A DNA stretch of 64,000 nucleotides from Curtobacterium sp. MCLR17_036 (lineage in GTDB: Bacteria > Actinomycetota > Actinomycetes > Actinomycetales > Microbacteriaceae): the NCBI RefSeq assembly GCF_003234445.2, contig NZ_CP126269.1, positions 2,046,001 through 2,110,000 on the forward strand, given 5' to 3'. Positions 45,120 through 54,685 of this stretch are shown piece after piece. A program made the translations under genes and the position numbers. The number at the start of each line of letters is the position of its first letter. Positions within the stretch are counted from its first letter, which is position 1. The notes below the pieces were generated by a model. The model was not told where the DNA came from. It did no database searches and saw nothing but the letters and a program-made list of their open reading frames with translations.

Positions 45120-48100
45120 TCAGGGGGCCGCGGGATCGGACGGGACGGGGTCGGACGGGGCGGGCTCGGGGTCGGGCTCCGGTTCGGGTGCCGGCGTGAT
45201 CGGGAACGCCTCCGATGCATCGCCGATGGCCTCGTTCGACCCGTCCGCGAGCGTCAGTGTCGCACGCACCTTCACGGACTTCGCGTACGAGAGCGGGGTC
45301 GGGGTCGCCTCGCCCGCGTTCCATCCCGCAGACCGCGGCAGGGCGGGGACGGTGCCCTCTTCGTCGAGGTACCAGTACGCCGTGAAGTGCACACCGACGC
45401 CGGTACCGCTCGGCCCGGTGACCCCGAGCGGCTGTCCCTCCTGCGCCGAGGTGACGGTCGCGGTCGTGTCGTACGCGGCAGCCGTCCCCGTCCAGGACTG
45501 GTCGTCGCTCGTGCAGAACGAGCTGCCGGGCCCACCGCAGGCGCGGACGAGCAGCTGCACGGCGACGTTGCGCGCACCCGAGCCGGGGACACCGGTCCAC
45601 GTCTCGCCTGGTCGCAACGACACCGTCTGGCCGCCGGTCTCGAGCTGGTAGTGGTGCGCGTCACGGGACGACGCGGTGACGCTGACGTTCCACGTGTTCG
45701 TCCCGACCTTCGTCACGTCGACGCCGGCGCGCCCGGTGGCGGTCGGGCGTTCGTACGTCACCGCGTCTGCGTACGCCACGTTGCAGAAGTAGCCGTTCGA
45801 GACGGTCACCGCGTACCGCGTGGTCCCGGCGCCGACCCCGGAGTCCCGAGCCGGGCTGCTGGTGCCGAGCGAGTTCGACGGCGGCGCCTTGCAGTCGACG
45901 TCGGCGGAGCGGTACGCCGCGTACCGCAGCCCCGATCCCCCGGCGGCGTCCGCCGGACCCCAGGTGACGTTCACCGTCGACCGACCGGACTCGTCCGCCT
46001 GTGCACCGGCCTCGGCCTGCACGTTCGACGGCTTGCCGGGCGTCCCGACCGCCGTGCCCGACCCCGAGCCGGAGTTCCACTGCACCACGGTGCCGTTGCG
46101 GTCCGCGTCGTTGCGCGCGGAGACCGAGACGGAGTACTTCGCACCGCTCTCGGCGCCGGTGAACGAGGTGCTCGTCGCGGTCCCGGTGCGGCGCATCGTG
46201 GACAGGCCCGGCCCCTTGACCGTCACGACGTAGTCGTCGACCGCGCTGCCGCCCTTCGGTGCTGGCACCGGCGTCCATGCGACGTCGAGCTGGTTCGGGG
46301 TGCTCTTGCTCGGTGAGACCGTGATGTTCTTCGGCGGCGCCGGCACGTAGTCGGCGCTCATCGAGACGGACCGCGCCGACGGCTTCGAGTCGCCGATGGC
46401 GTTCGTCGCGACGACCTGGAAGCGGTACGACGCCTTCGGGTCGATCCCGGTCAGCTGGCAGACCGTCGACGTCCCGCAGTTCTTCGTGAGCCCGTTCGTC
46501 CCGACGACGCGGTAGCCCGTGATCGGCGAGTTGTTGCCCTGCGGTGCGGCCCAGGTGAGCGAGAGCTGGCCACCGTCGTACGACCCCGTGCGGGTCGGCG
46601 TGCCGGGGGCGTCGGGGACGTCCTGCACCGAGATCGTGACGTCGCCCCAGACGTACCGGTTCGGGTCGTTCGTCGCGTCTGCGACCTGGTACTGCAGGTG
46701 CGCGTCGACGGGCTTCGCCGTGTCCGAGACACGGACCTGGAGCCGGGAGCGGTCCTCGCTCGGTGTGACGGTCACACCGCTCGGCAGGCCGCCGGACAGA
46801 CCGCGGATGTTCACCACGCGCAGCCGCTGCCCGGGGAACGGGTTGGTCGGCTGGTCGTTCGTCAGGACGTCGATGGTGGTCGTCGCGCCGCGCTTCGTGA
46901 CGGACCGGTCCGCGCCCGGCTGGACGAGCGGTCGGGTCGACCCGACGATGCCGACCGTGACGGTCCCCGCGCGCCCGGCGTTCGCGTCGTCGGTCACGCC
47001 CACCCCGATGGCGGCCGTCGTGTTCTTCTTGGCCGTGTCGGCGACGGCGATGGTCAGCCGCTGCTTCGCGATGCTCGCGGTGACGCCGTCCGCCGGACGC
47101 CCGACGACCGAGTACCGCAGCTCGGGCAGGTCCCGCGGGTACGGGTAGTCGGTGAGCTTCGTCAGGTCGATGGTGCGGCGCTCCCCCGGCTGCATCTCGA
47201 CGGCGGAGCCGGTGAACGCCGGCGGCTGGTTCGACCGGGGCGTCACGGTGATGGGCAGCACGAGGGTCGCGACGCGTCCCTTGCCGCCGTTCGCCGACGA
47301 GCCGTCCGTGACCTCGAACGAGATGGAGGCGTTGCCGTAGTACAGCTTCGACGACGTGAACTGCAGGGTCGACGAGTCGACGACCAGGCGCTGCCCGTTC
47401 GCGTGGGTCGCCTTGACCGTACCGCGGTCGGTGATCGTCGCGGTCTTGCCGTTCGCGGTCACCACGAAGTCGTCGAGCGGGATCCGCACGGTCGCCTCGC
47501 TCTTCACCGTGATCGACCCCGCGCTGCGGTTGATCTGCGGCAGTGCGTCGTCGAAGCCCGGCACGTTGATGAAGCCGTAGGACACGATGTCCGGGTGGTC
47601 GACCCGGGCCACCGAGAACGGGATCACCTGCGAGTCGTCGGTGAGCCGGACGGTGATCCGGTCGTCGTCCGTGGTGCGGGCGGTGTCGCCGTAGCCGTCG
47701 ACCAGCCCCACCCGGAGGTCGGCCGAGGTGCCCTCGGCGAAGAAGACGTTCTCGAGCACGTCGACCGTCACGGTCTGGCGGTGCAGGATGTCCTGCAGGT
47801 CGAGCGTGGTGTCGTCCACCTCGGGTCGCAGCGGCTGGGCGTCCTCGTCCACCGTGACGGTCAGGAACGCCGTGCTCGAACCGCCGCTGCTGTTGGTGAC
47901 CGTGTACAGCACGGCGTAGTCGCCGGACTTCGCCGTCTTCGGCGGGGTCACCCGGATCTGCTGCTTCCGCAGGATCTTCGCCGCGACGTCGTCGGCGGTG
48001 GGCTCCGCCGCGGTGACGGTGAGCTGCCCGCCCTCGGGGTCGGAGTCGTTCTGCATCACCCGGACGGTCACCGACCCGCCGGGACGGATGGTCACGTGGT

Positions 48101-51002
48101 CGGCCTGGGCGACGGGGTTCGACGCCTGCTCGGCGCGCGGCGCGATCCCGACGCGCACGGTTCCGCTCGCACGGGCGCCGAGTGCGTCGACGACCGTGTA
48201 GGTGAACTCGTCGGTGCCGGCCGAGTAGTCACCCGCCTGGTAGGTCAGCGAGTCCTTCGAGACGTCGCTCACCGAGCCCTTGTCCGGGTTGGACCCGACG
48301 CCGACGAGCTGCACCGAGTCGCCGTCCGGGTCGACGCCGTTCAGCGGGATCGACACCCGCACCGAGGACCCCGCGACGACGCGCGCGGTCACCGTCGGCG
48401 GGACCGGCGGGTTGTTCGTGGCGGCGTCGCGCTCGCGGACCGAGATCGAGACGGACGCATCGGCGTGCTGGCCGTCCGGACCGGCGACGCGGTACACGGC
48501 CGTGTAGTTGCCGGGGGTCTTCGGGGCCAGGTAGCGCAGGTGGTCGCCGGAGACGAAGAGCAGACCGCCGTCGCCGGGCACGTTCTGCACCAGGTCCGGC
48601 TCGAGCGTCAGCGGCTCGCCCTCGGGCTGGGTGTCGTTGTCGAGGACGGCGATGTTCGCGACGTCGCCCACCCGGACCGTGCTGCTGTCGGGCTGCGCCA
48701 CCGGCGGCTGGATGCGGTCCGGTCGGGGGATCTCGACGACGGTGATCGTGCCGGTGGACGACGCCAGGCCGTTCGTCTCGGTGTACTCGAAGGACACCGG
48801 CCCGTCGAGCGGCGCCGTCAGGGTGATGCGCACGGTGTGCTGGTCGAGGATGCTCGCCTGCACGCCGCTCGACCGCTGCGGCGCGTCGATGGCGCTCACC
48901 ATGAGCACGCCGCCGGCCGGGTCGATGTCGGTCGCGGTGACGTCGGTGTCCTTCGTCGACAGCGTGTTCACGAACACCGTCTTCGGTGTCGTGATGGGGG
49001 CGGTCGAGGCGTCCGGCGGCGCGAGGATCGTCACCCGCACGATGCCGCTCGACGTCTTCACACCGTCGGTCACCGTGTACTCGAGCTGGTGGTCACCCGC
49101 ACCGGCGCCGAGCACGCGGAAGGTGCCGGCGTCGTAGCTCGGGGTCACCGTCAGACCGGACGCCGAGGACACGCTGGTGAGGGTCACGGTGCCGTTGCCG
49201 CCGCGCACGTGGTCGAGCGGGTCGACGCTGAACGCCTTGCCCGCGTACCCGCTCACCGGGAAGGGGTCGGCGCGGAGCGGCACGCTGCCCTGCTTCGCGA
49301 CCCGCATCGTCGCCGAGCCGCGGCCGTCCGCACGCCCGTCGCTGACGACGACCTGCACCGACCGCTCGCCGGTCCTGCCGCTGTCGTTGCGGTAGTCGAG
49401 CAGGCCGTCCGGCGTGGTCGACGCGTTGTCGCGGTCGGACGCCGTCGCCGACTCGAGGTAGACGGGGTCGCCGTCGGGGTCGACCCAGTCGCCGAGCACG
49501 TTCGTCACGACGTGCCCGTTCTGCACGACGTCCGCCGAGGTGTCGCGCACCTGGCGCGGAGCCTCGTTCTGCGACTCGGGCCGGACGCTGACGCGGACGG
49601 TCGCGGTGTCGGAACCGCCGTTGCCGTCGGTGATCGTGTACTGGAACGACACGGTCCCGGAGGCACGCGACGACAGCGTCACCTGCAGACGTTGGCCGTC
49701 GCCGACGATCGCGACGCGGCCGGCGGAGTCCGAGAGCCGTCCGACCTCGCTCACCACGATCGGGTCGCCGTTCGGGTCGTAGTCGTTGAGCAGGACCGGG
49801 AGGCTCGTGGTGCGTCCCGGACGAGCGCCCAGCTCGTCGTCCACCGCCACCGGCGGCTTCTGGTCCTTGTCGACCTCGGGGTCCTCGTCGGAGACCTGCT
49901 CGCGCTGCTTCTGGTCGTCCTGCTCGACGAGGTCGGACCAGTTGTCGATGAGCTGCCCGCTGCGGTCGATCGCCCACGACCGGCCGCTCGACGGGTCGTT
50001 GGCGACGACCGTCCGACCGTTGTGGAGGATCTGCATCTCGCTCGTCCCACCGGTGCTCGCCAGGCGCTGGAGCGCGCGGCCGTCGCAGGTGTCCACGGCC
50101 TGACCGCCGGCCCACGCGGCGTAGGTGCAGCTGCCGTCGACGTAGGGCCGCGCGGCTCGGCCGGACACGGCCAGCGGCGTGCCGTCGACCCGCCCGGACG
50201 GTGTGACCCGGGCCAGGCCGGCCGTCCCGGCCACCGTGACGTCCGAGCCGGCGTCCGACGACCGCTGCAGCGCCGGGGACGAGCCCACGCGGTCGCCGAG
50301 GTCGACCGCGTCGCCGTCCACCGTCAGGGTGCCGCTCGTGCGGTCGAGCACGGCGAGGTGCGACCCGAAGGCGGCGACCTGGAAGTCGTCGCCGCGACCG
50401 GCGTCGACCTTCCAACGGCGGTCGACGGTCAGGGTCGCACCGATGTCGACGAGCGAGGCGGTGCCGGTCTTCGCCGAGTAGACGGCGACGTGGTCGTCCG
50501 AGGCGTCGAACACGGTGTCGGCGCCGAGCGTCAGGTCGGCCTTGGTGGAGGCGTCGAACTCCTCGAGCTGGTCGGCCGGTGTCGCCCAGAGCTCGCCGGT
50601 CTCGGCGTTGCCGATGACGGCGGTGTCCCCGGCCAGGAAGACCTGTGGCGAACCGGCGGGCAGGGTGACGGCGTCGCCGACCGTGGCGGCCGCGACGTCG
50701 ACCTTCGCGACGGTGCCCTTGGTCTCGTCGACGCTGTAGACGGTGGAGCCGCGTTGCAGGACCGAGAGGTCGTCGCTCGCGGTCTCGACGGCCGTGTTGA
50801 GCTGCAGCACCTGGGTGTTCGCACGACCGACCGCGCCGTACTCGGCCGAGGGCACCCAGACCGTCCCGTCGCCGAGGTCCACGCGCTGCGTGTGGTAGCC
50901 GGTCGAGACGATCGCGGTGCCGGCGACCACGGCGGCGACGAGCACGGACACACCCGTGGTGACGGCGGCCGATCGGTGCTTCGCGAGGAGCGCGCGGATC
51001 AC
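45120..51002 (-). CDS. Giant membrane-anchored Ig-like / fibronectin type III surface protein
   Basis: 1960 residues. One N-terminal transmembrane helix (about 12-32) makes it a type II protein with the rest outside. About 35-365 is a beta-rich, propeller-like region with repeated short strands (VLQLNTAVETASDDLSVLQ, YSAKTGTASLVDIGA). From about 370 to 1450 run roughly ten Ig/cadherin-like domains marked by NDYDPNGDPI, DNDTQPEGEPL, NGVDPDGDSV and QNDSDPEGGQL. Around 1470-1700 are fibronectin type III domains (PDAPGTPTRTG, PPKNITVSPSKS). The C-terminus PEPEPDPEPAPSDPVPSD has no sorting signal. GTG overlaps the kinase stop codon (GTGA). A likely kinase-linked cell-surface adhesin or scaffold. 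Confidence 0.9.
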   Translation of the reverse strand: MIRALLAKHRSAAVTTGVSVLVAAVVAGTAIVSTGYHTQRVDLGDGTVWVPSAEYGAVGRANTQVLQLNTAVETASDDLSVLQRGSTVYSVDETKGTVAKVDVAAATVGDAVTLPAGSPQVFLAGDTAVIGNAETGELWATPADQLEEFDASTKADLTLGADTVFDASDDHVAVYSAKTGTASLVDIGATLTVDRRWKVDAGRGDDFQVAAFGSHLAVLDRTSGTLTVDGDAVDLGDRVGSSPALQRSSDAGSDVTVAGTAGLARVTPSGRVDGTPLAVSGRAARPYVDGSCTYAAWAGGQAVDTCDGRALQRLASTGGTSEMQILHNGRTVVANDPSSGRSWAIDRSGQLIDNWSDLVEQDDQKQREQVSDEDPEVDKDQKPPVAVDDELGARPGRTTSLPVLLNDYDPNGDPIVVSEVGRLSDSAGRVAIVGDGQRLQVTLSSRASGTVSFQYTITDGNGGSDTATVRVSVRPESQNEAPRQVRDTSADVVQNGHVVTNVLGDWVDPDGDPVYLESATASDRDNASTTPDGLLDYRNDSGRTGERSVQVVVSDGRADGRGSATMRVAKQGSVPLRADPFPVSGYAGKAFSVDPLDHVRGGNGTVTLTSVSSASGLTVTPSYDAGTFRVLGAGAGDHQLEYTVTDGVKTSSGIVRVTILAPPDASTAPITTPKTVFVNTLSTKDTDVTATDIDPAGGVLMVSAIDAPQRSSGVQASILDQHTVRITLTAPLDGPVSFEYTETNGLASSTGTITVVEIPRPDRIQPPVAQPDSSTVRVGDVANIAVLDNDTQPEGEPLTLEPDLVQNVPGDGGLLFVSGDHLRYLAPKTPGNYTAVYRVAGPDGQHADASVSISVRERDAATNNPPVPPTVTARVVAGSSVRVSIPLNGVDPDGDSVQLVGVGSNPDKGSVSDVSKDSLTYQAGDYSAGTDEFTYTVVDALGARASGTVRVGIAPRAEQASNPVAQADHVTIRPGGSVTVRVMQNDSDPEGGQLTVTAAEPTADDVAAKILRKQQIRVTPPKTAKSGDYAVLYTVTNSSGGSSTAFLTVTVDEDAQPLRPEVDDTTLDLQDILHRQTVTVDVLENVFFAEGTSADLRVGLVDGYGDTARTTDDDRITVRLTDDSQVIPFSVARVDHPDIVSYGFINVPGFDDALPQINRSAGSITVKSEATVRIPLDDFVVTANGKTATITDRGTVKATHANGQRLVVDSSTLQFTSSKLYYGNASISFEVTDGSSANGGKGRVATLVLPITVTPRSNQPPAFTGSAVEMQPGERRTIDLTKLTDYPYPRDLPELRYSVVGRPADGVTASIAKQRLTIAVADTAKKNTTAAIGVGVTDDANAGRAGTVTVGIVGSTRPLVQPGADRSVTKRGATTTIDVLTNDQPTNPFPGQRLRVVNIRGLSGGLPSGVTVTPSEDRSRLQVRVSDTAKPVDAHLQYQVADATNDPNRYVWGDVTISVQDVPDAPGTPTRTGSYDGGQLSLTWAAPQGNNSPITGYRVVGTNGLTKNCGTSTVCQLTGIDPKASYRFQVVATNAIGDSKPSARSVSMSADYVPAPPKNITVSPSKSTPNQLDVAWTPVPAPKGGSAVDDYVVTVKGPGLSTMRRTGTATSTSFTGAESGAKYSVSVSARNDADRNGTVVQWNSGSGSGTAVGTPGKPSNVQAEAGAQADESGRSTVNVTWGPADAAGGSGLRYAAYRSADVDCKAPPSNSLGTSSPARDSGVGAGTTRYAVTVSNGYFCNVAYADAVTYERPTATGRAGVDVTKVGTNTWNVSVTASSRDAHHYQLETGGQTVSLRPGETWTGVPGSGARNVAVQLLVRACGGPGSSFCTSDDQSWTGTAAAYDTTATVTSAQEGQPLGVTGPSGTGVGVHFTAYWYLDEEGTVPALPRSAGWNAGEATPTPLSYAKSVKVRATLTLADGSNEAIGDASEAFPITPAPEPEPDPEPAPSDPVPSDPAAP

Positions 51003-52411
51003 CCGGCGCTCCCGATCGTCGCGCACTTCTGCGCACTCGCTGCGCCGGTCTTGCCGTCGCGGTTCACGGCGACCGCGATGCACTGCTCCTCGCCACGCTC
51101 CCCCGAGACGACGAACGTCGTGCCGGACTGCTGGCTCGAGGACCCGTTCGACGAGATGACGTACGTGTCACCGGTGCGCAGGCCCGGGTCGGCCCACGAG
51201 AACGAGACCGCACTGGCCGAGGTCGATGCCCGCACGTCGGCCACGACCGGGATCGCCCCGGTGCCGAGACGGCTGACCACGACGACCGTCGCGACGGCGA
51301 GGGCCGCGACGACCACGACGGTGAGCGACGTCGCCCAGAGGAGCGTCGAGCGCGTGCGGCGACGGGTGCGGGTGACGGAACCGGTCCGGTGCACGGTCCC
51401 GACGCTCTGCGCGCCACCGGCGACCATCCCGCCCTGGACCGGACGACGGGTGCGACGCCGACCGCCGACCCGTGCGGGTGCCTGCAGTTGCCGCACCGTC
51501 GTGCGTTCACCGGCGGGCGTCGGCGACGCCACCGCCCACGCCTCGACCGCGACGTCGGCAGGGGTCTGCGGGATCCCGAGCTCGGCCTCGACCTGCTGCA
51601 GGCCGCGGACGAACTCGATGACCGTCGCGGGGCGCGCCTGCGCCTTGCGGGACAGGGCCGTCGCGAGCAGCCGCTCGAGCGACGGCGGCACGTCGGTGCG
51701 TCCCGTCGGCTTGACGCCGCCCTTGTCGATCCGGTGCATCAGGTCGTTCGCGCCGTTCTTGCCGCCGCGGATCTCGAACGGGCTGCGGCCGGCGAGCAAC
51801 GAGTAGACGGTGGCGGCGAGGGAGTAGACCTCGGACTGGATCGTGCCGCGGGACTCGTCGATGAGCACCTCGGGCGCCGACCACGGGATGGACATGCCGA
51901 CCGGTTCGTCGGGGTCGGTCCCGCCGATGGTCGCGGCGATGCCGAAGTCGGACAGCACCGGGTTGCCGTACGCCGTGAGCAGGATGTTCGAGGGCTTGAT
52001 GTCCCGGTGCAGCACACCCTCGCGGTGCGCCGTCTCGAGCGCCGACCCGATGCGGATGCCGATGGACAGGACCTCGGACACCGGGATCGGCTCACGTCGG
52101 TACCGCTCGCTGAGCGAGGACGAGCAGAGCTCCATGACGAGGTACGGGCGGCCGTCCGCGGCCACGCTCGCCTGGAAGACGGTGAGGATCGACGGGTGCG
52201 TGCTGAGCCGGGCCATGAGGTTCGCCTCGGCCTGGAACATCTGCCGCACGCGGTCGTCGACGACCTCGTCGAGGAGCACCTTCACGGCGACCTGTCGGCG
52301 CGGCATGTCCTGCTCGTACAGGAAGACGTCGGCGAAGCCACCGGAGCCGAGCACGTGCACGGGGCTGAAGCCGCCGATGACGGGCGGGTTGGACGGCAGG
52401 CGTCGCGCCAT
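50999..52411 (-). CDS. Transmembrane Ser/Thr protein kinase
   Basis: 470 residues. Kinase domain about 10-275: VLGSGGFADVFLYEQ (glycine loop), VAVKVLLDE (lysine), LHRDIKPSNILLTAYGNPVL (catalytic loop), SDFGIAA, WSAPEVLID. A basic linker leads to a transmembrane helix near 365-385 (TSLTVVVVAALAVATVVVV) and a short extracellular fibronectin-like domain of about 80 residues with two cysteines (EEQCIAVAVN, AQKCATIG). It lacks PASTA repeats. ATG follows GGAGAGGACG. The C-terminal stop overlaps the giant surface protein's start. Confidence 0.93.
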   Translation of the reverse strand: MARRLPSNPPVIGGFSPVHVLGSGGFADVFLYEQDMPRRQVAVKVLLDEVVDDRVRQMFQAEANLMARLSTHPSILTVFQASVAADGRPYLVMELCSSSLSERYRREPIPVSEVLSIGIRIGSALETAHREGVLHRDIKPSNILLTAYGNPVLSDFGIAATIGGTDPDEPVGMSIPWSAPEVLIDESRGTIQSEVYSLAATVYSLLAGRSPFEIRGGKNGANDLMHRIDKGGVKPTGRTDVPPSLERLLATALSRKAQARPATVIEFVRGLQQVEAELGIPQTPADVAVEAWAVASPTPAGERTTVRQLQAPARVGGRRRTRRPVQGGMVAGGAQSVGTVHRTGSVTRTRRRTRSTLLWATSLTVVVVAALAVATVVVVSRLGTGAIPVVADVRASTSASAVSFSWADPGLRTGDTYVISSNGSSSQQSGTTFVVSGERGEEQCIAVAVNRDGKTGAASAQKCATIGSAG

Positions 52412-52463
52412 CGTCCTCTCCTCCCCGGGCCGGGTGGCCGCGTGTCTCGTCGTGGCCCTGCTC

Positions 52464-52469
52464 ATTGTA
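52464..52469 (-). promoter_or_regulatory. -10 box for the kinase operon
   Basis: TACAAT on the minus strand, a near-consensus -10 box, 50-odd bases before the kinase ATG and in the gap after the phosphatase gene. Confidence 0.5.
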
Positions 52470-52542
52470 CGAACCGTTCGTGGACGGGTCGCCGCGCGCC
52501 GGTGGGCCGTGGGCGGGCGCGGTCCCCCAGTTCGGGGGACGG

Positions 52543-53364
52543 TCAGTGCCGGGGCAGCGTGTCCTCGAGGTCACCGTCGTCGGGGGCACCGTCGACCTGC
52601 AGGACGACCACCGTGACGTTGTCGCGTCCCCCGGCGACGACCGCGTCGCCGACCAGGCGCTCCGCGAGCTGCTGCGCGTCGGATTCGCGGGCTGCGATCC
52701 GCGCGATGCCGGCGTCGCCGAGCTCCTTGGTGAGCCCGTCCGAGCACACGATGTAGCGATCGCCGGCCCGCAGCGGGAGCGTCCACCAGTCGGGTGCCGG
52801 CGGTTCGCCGAAGCCCACCGCGCGGGTGATGACGTTGCTGTCGGGGTGTCGTTCGGCGTCCTCGGCGCGGAGCAGACCGGCGTCCACCATCTCCTGCACG
52901 ACCGAGTGGTCGACCGTGACGCGACGGAGCACGCCGCCCTCGATGCGGTAGGTCCGGGAGTCGCCGACGTTGAACACCAGCGCGGCGGGCTGCCCGAGCG
53001 AGGCCACGAGGGCGATGCCGGTGACGGTCGTCCCCGCGCCGATGGCGTTGCCGCCCGCGGCCCGCTCGATGTCGGCGGTCGCCAGGAGCAACGCCCGCTG
53101 GATGCCCTGCCGCGTCGTGAACGGGTCGGTCGTCACCTGCTCGAGGCGCCGCACCACGGCGTCGCTCGCCCGGTCACCGGCCAGGTGACCGCCCATGCCG
53201 TCCGCGACGACGAAGAAGGGGGCACCGACGATGTAGCTGTCCTCGTTGTGGTCACGCCGTCTCCCGACGTCGGTCGAGGCTCCCCACGACAGGGTGAGGG
53301 TGGCGCCGTCGGCACCGGGGACGTCGATGGCGTGCGCAGTGGCTGCTCGGCCGAGTTCGGTCAC
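52543..53364 (-). CDS. PP2C-family Ser/Thr protein phosphatase
   Basis: Reverses Ser/Thr phosphorylation, presumably by the adjacent kinase. 273 residues with the full metal-ligand set: RRRDHNEDSY, FVVADGMGGHLAGDRAS, FNVGDSRTYRI, IVCSDGLTKEL and AGGRDNVTVVVLQV. No membrane helix, so cytoplasmic, unlike PstP of mycobacteria. GTG start 3 bases after the FHA gene stop. Confidence 0.94.
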   Translation of the reverse strand: MTELGRAATAHAIDVPGADGATLTLSWGASTDVGRRRDHNEDSYIVGAPFFVVADGMGGHLAGDRASDAVVRRLEQVTTDPFTTRQGIQRALLLATADIERAAGGNAIGAGTTVTGIALVASLGQPAALVFNVGDSRTYRIEGGVLRRVTVDHSVVQEMVDAGLLRAEDAERHPDSNVITRAVGFGEPPAPDWWTLPLRAGDRYIVCSDGLTKELGDAGIARIAARESDAQQLAERLVGDAVVAGGRDNVTVVVLQVDGAPDDGDLEDTLPRH

Positions 53365-53367
53365 GTG

Positions 53368-54660
53368 TCAGGATCGCTCTCTGGTGGGTCGGGGCGTGCC
53401 GTGTGCTTGCTGATCGGAGGGCCACGGGGGAACCGGAGCGGACCCGTCCGCCGTCGGTGCGACCCGGAGGTACGGCGAGAGGACCTCGATGGCGTTGCCG
53501 TCACCGATCTCGACTACCGTACCCGTCAGCGCGACGATCGACGCACCCGACGGCATGCGGTACGCGGGTGCGCCGGCCGGACGGACGACGGTGCCGTTCG
53601 TCGACCGGAGGTCCTGCACGACGACGGCCTCGCCCTCGGCGTGCAGTCGGACGTGCGACGACGAGACCTGCCCGTGCACGGAGCGCACGGTCACCAGCTC
53701 GGGTTCCGGCCCGCGGGTGATCCGCGGCAGCGACGGCCGTCGTCCGATGACCACGGGGTGGTCGAGGCGGAAGAGCTGGTCGCCGATCCGGATCGACGGC
53801 ACCTTCGCCGTGCGTTCCGTCGGAGCGGACGGGAGGCCCGGTGCGGCTCCGCCGGCGGCGCCCGGTCGCGTGGGTGGTCGGCCCGGGGCGCGGACGACCG
53901 TGGCCTCGGCATCGGTGTCCGCCGCGTCGGTGTCCGTCGCGTCCGTGTCCGTCGCGTCGGTGTCCGTCGCGTCAGTGTCCGTCGCGTTGGTGCCCGTTGC
54001 GTCGCTGTCCGCCGCATCGGGTGCGCCCCGGGCCGGCGCACCGCCGACGCCGAGGCCCGGGACGGGCGGCAGGGGCCGGATGACCGTGTCGCCGAACGGG
54101 TCGTCGTGCGCGTCGGGCGACGCACCGGGCACCGGAGGCAGGCGGCGGACGACCGTGTCCCCGTGCGGGTCGTCGACGCCGTCCGACGCACCGGGTTGCG
54201 GCGGCAGCGGCGGCAGCGGCGGCAGCGCGGACGCCGGTCGGAGGACCGTGTCGCCGAGGGGGTCGCCGTCGACGTCGTCGGACGGGCCGGGCGCCGGTCG
54301 CACATGCGACACCGGCCGGAGGACCGTGTCGCCGAGGGCGTCCCCGTCGACGCCGTCCGAGGAGCCGGACACCGGTCGGAGCCCCAACGCCGGCCGGAGG
54401 ACCGTGTCGCCGAGCACATCGTCATCGACGCCTGCCGACGCCCCGGGCATCGCAGGGACCGAGGGCCCGGGCCGGACGACCGTGTCGTCGACCGCGGCGC
54501 CGTCGTCGGTACGGCCGCGGATGACGGTGTCGTCGAGTGCCGCTGCGACGCGGTCGCTGCTGAGCGCCGCACGGGGTCGCCGGATGACGGTGTCCTCGAT
54601 GTCCTCGAAGCCGTCGTCGTCGTCGCGCAACCGGAGCCCTTCCCAAGTGGTTGCGTCCAC
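53368..54660 (-). CDS. FHA-domain protein with repeated DTVxR motifs
   Basis: 430 residues. The N-terminal ~240 residues are Asp/Pro/Gly-rich and contain eight DTV[I/L/V]R motifs plus one ATVVR, mostly as GDTVLRP or DDTVIR. Residues about 200-260 hold a DTDAT repeat coded by 15-bp tandem repeats. The FHA domain is about 285-385: VVIGRRPSLPR, GQVSSSHVRLH and RSTNGTVVRP carry the phosphothreonine-binding residues. The GTG at 54660 has AGGA about 10 bases upstream. Cotranscribed with the phosphatase. The repeated threonines look like phosphorylation sites. Confidence 0.85.
   Translation of the reverse strand: MDATTWEGLRLRDDDDGFEDIEDTVIRRPRAALSSDRVAAALDDTVIRGRTDDGAAVDDTVVRPGPSVPAMPGASAGVDDDVLGDTVLRPALGLRPVSGSSDGVDGDALGDTVLRPVSHVRPAPGPSDDVDGDPLGDTVLRPASALPPLPPLPPQPGASDGVDDPHGDTVVRRLPPVPGASPDAHDDPFGDTVIRPLPPVPGLGVGGAPARGAPDAADSDATGTNATDTDATDTDATDTDATDTDAADTDAEATVVRAPGRPPTRPGAAGGAAPGLPSAPTERTAKVPSIRIGDQLFRLDHPVVIGRRPSLPRITRGPEPELVTVRSVHGQVSSSHVRLHAEGEAVVVQDLRSTNGTVVRPAGAPAYRMPSGASIVALTGTVVEIGDGNAIEVLSPYLRVAPTADGSAPVPPWPSDQQAHGTPRPTRERS
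53912..54016. repeat. Seven tandem 15-bp units in the FHA gene
   Basis: Units of the form TCGGTGTCCGTCGCG repeat seven times with a few changes, coding (antisense) the TDTDA / DATDT run. Multiple of three, so copy-number change would keep the frame. Confidence 0.85.
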
Positions 54661-54685
54661 CGTAGACGATCCTGTCGACCCCGCA

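Noticed and set aside
46698..51806. Very long plus-strand open frame opposite the giant surface-protein and kinase genes
   Set aside because: Its translation is Arg/Gly/Val/Asp-rich without domains and mirrors the codon bias of the minus-strand genes; a GC-rich shadow.
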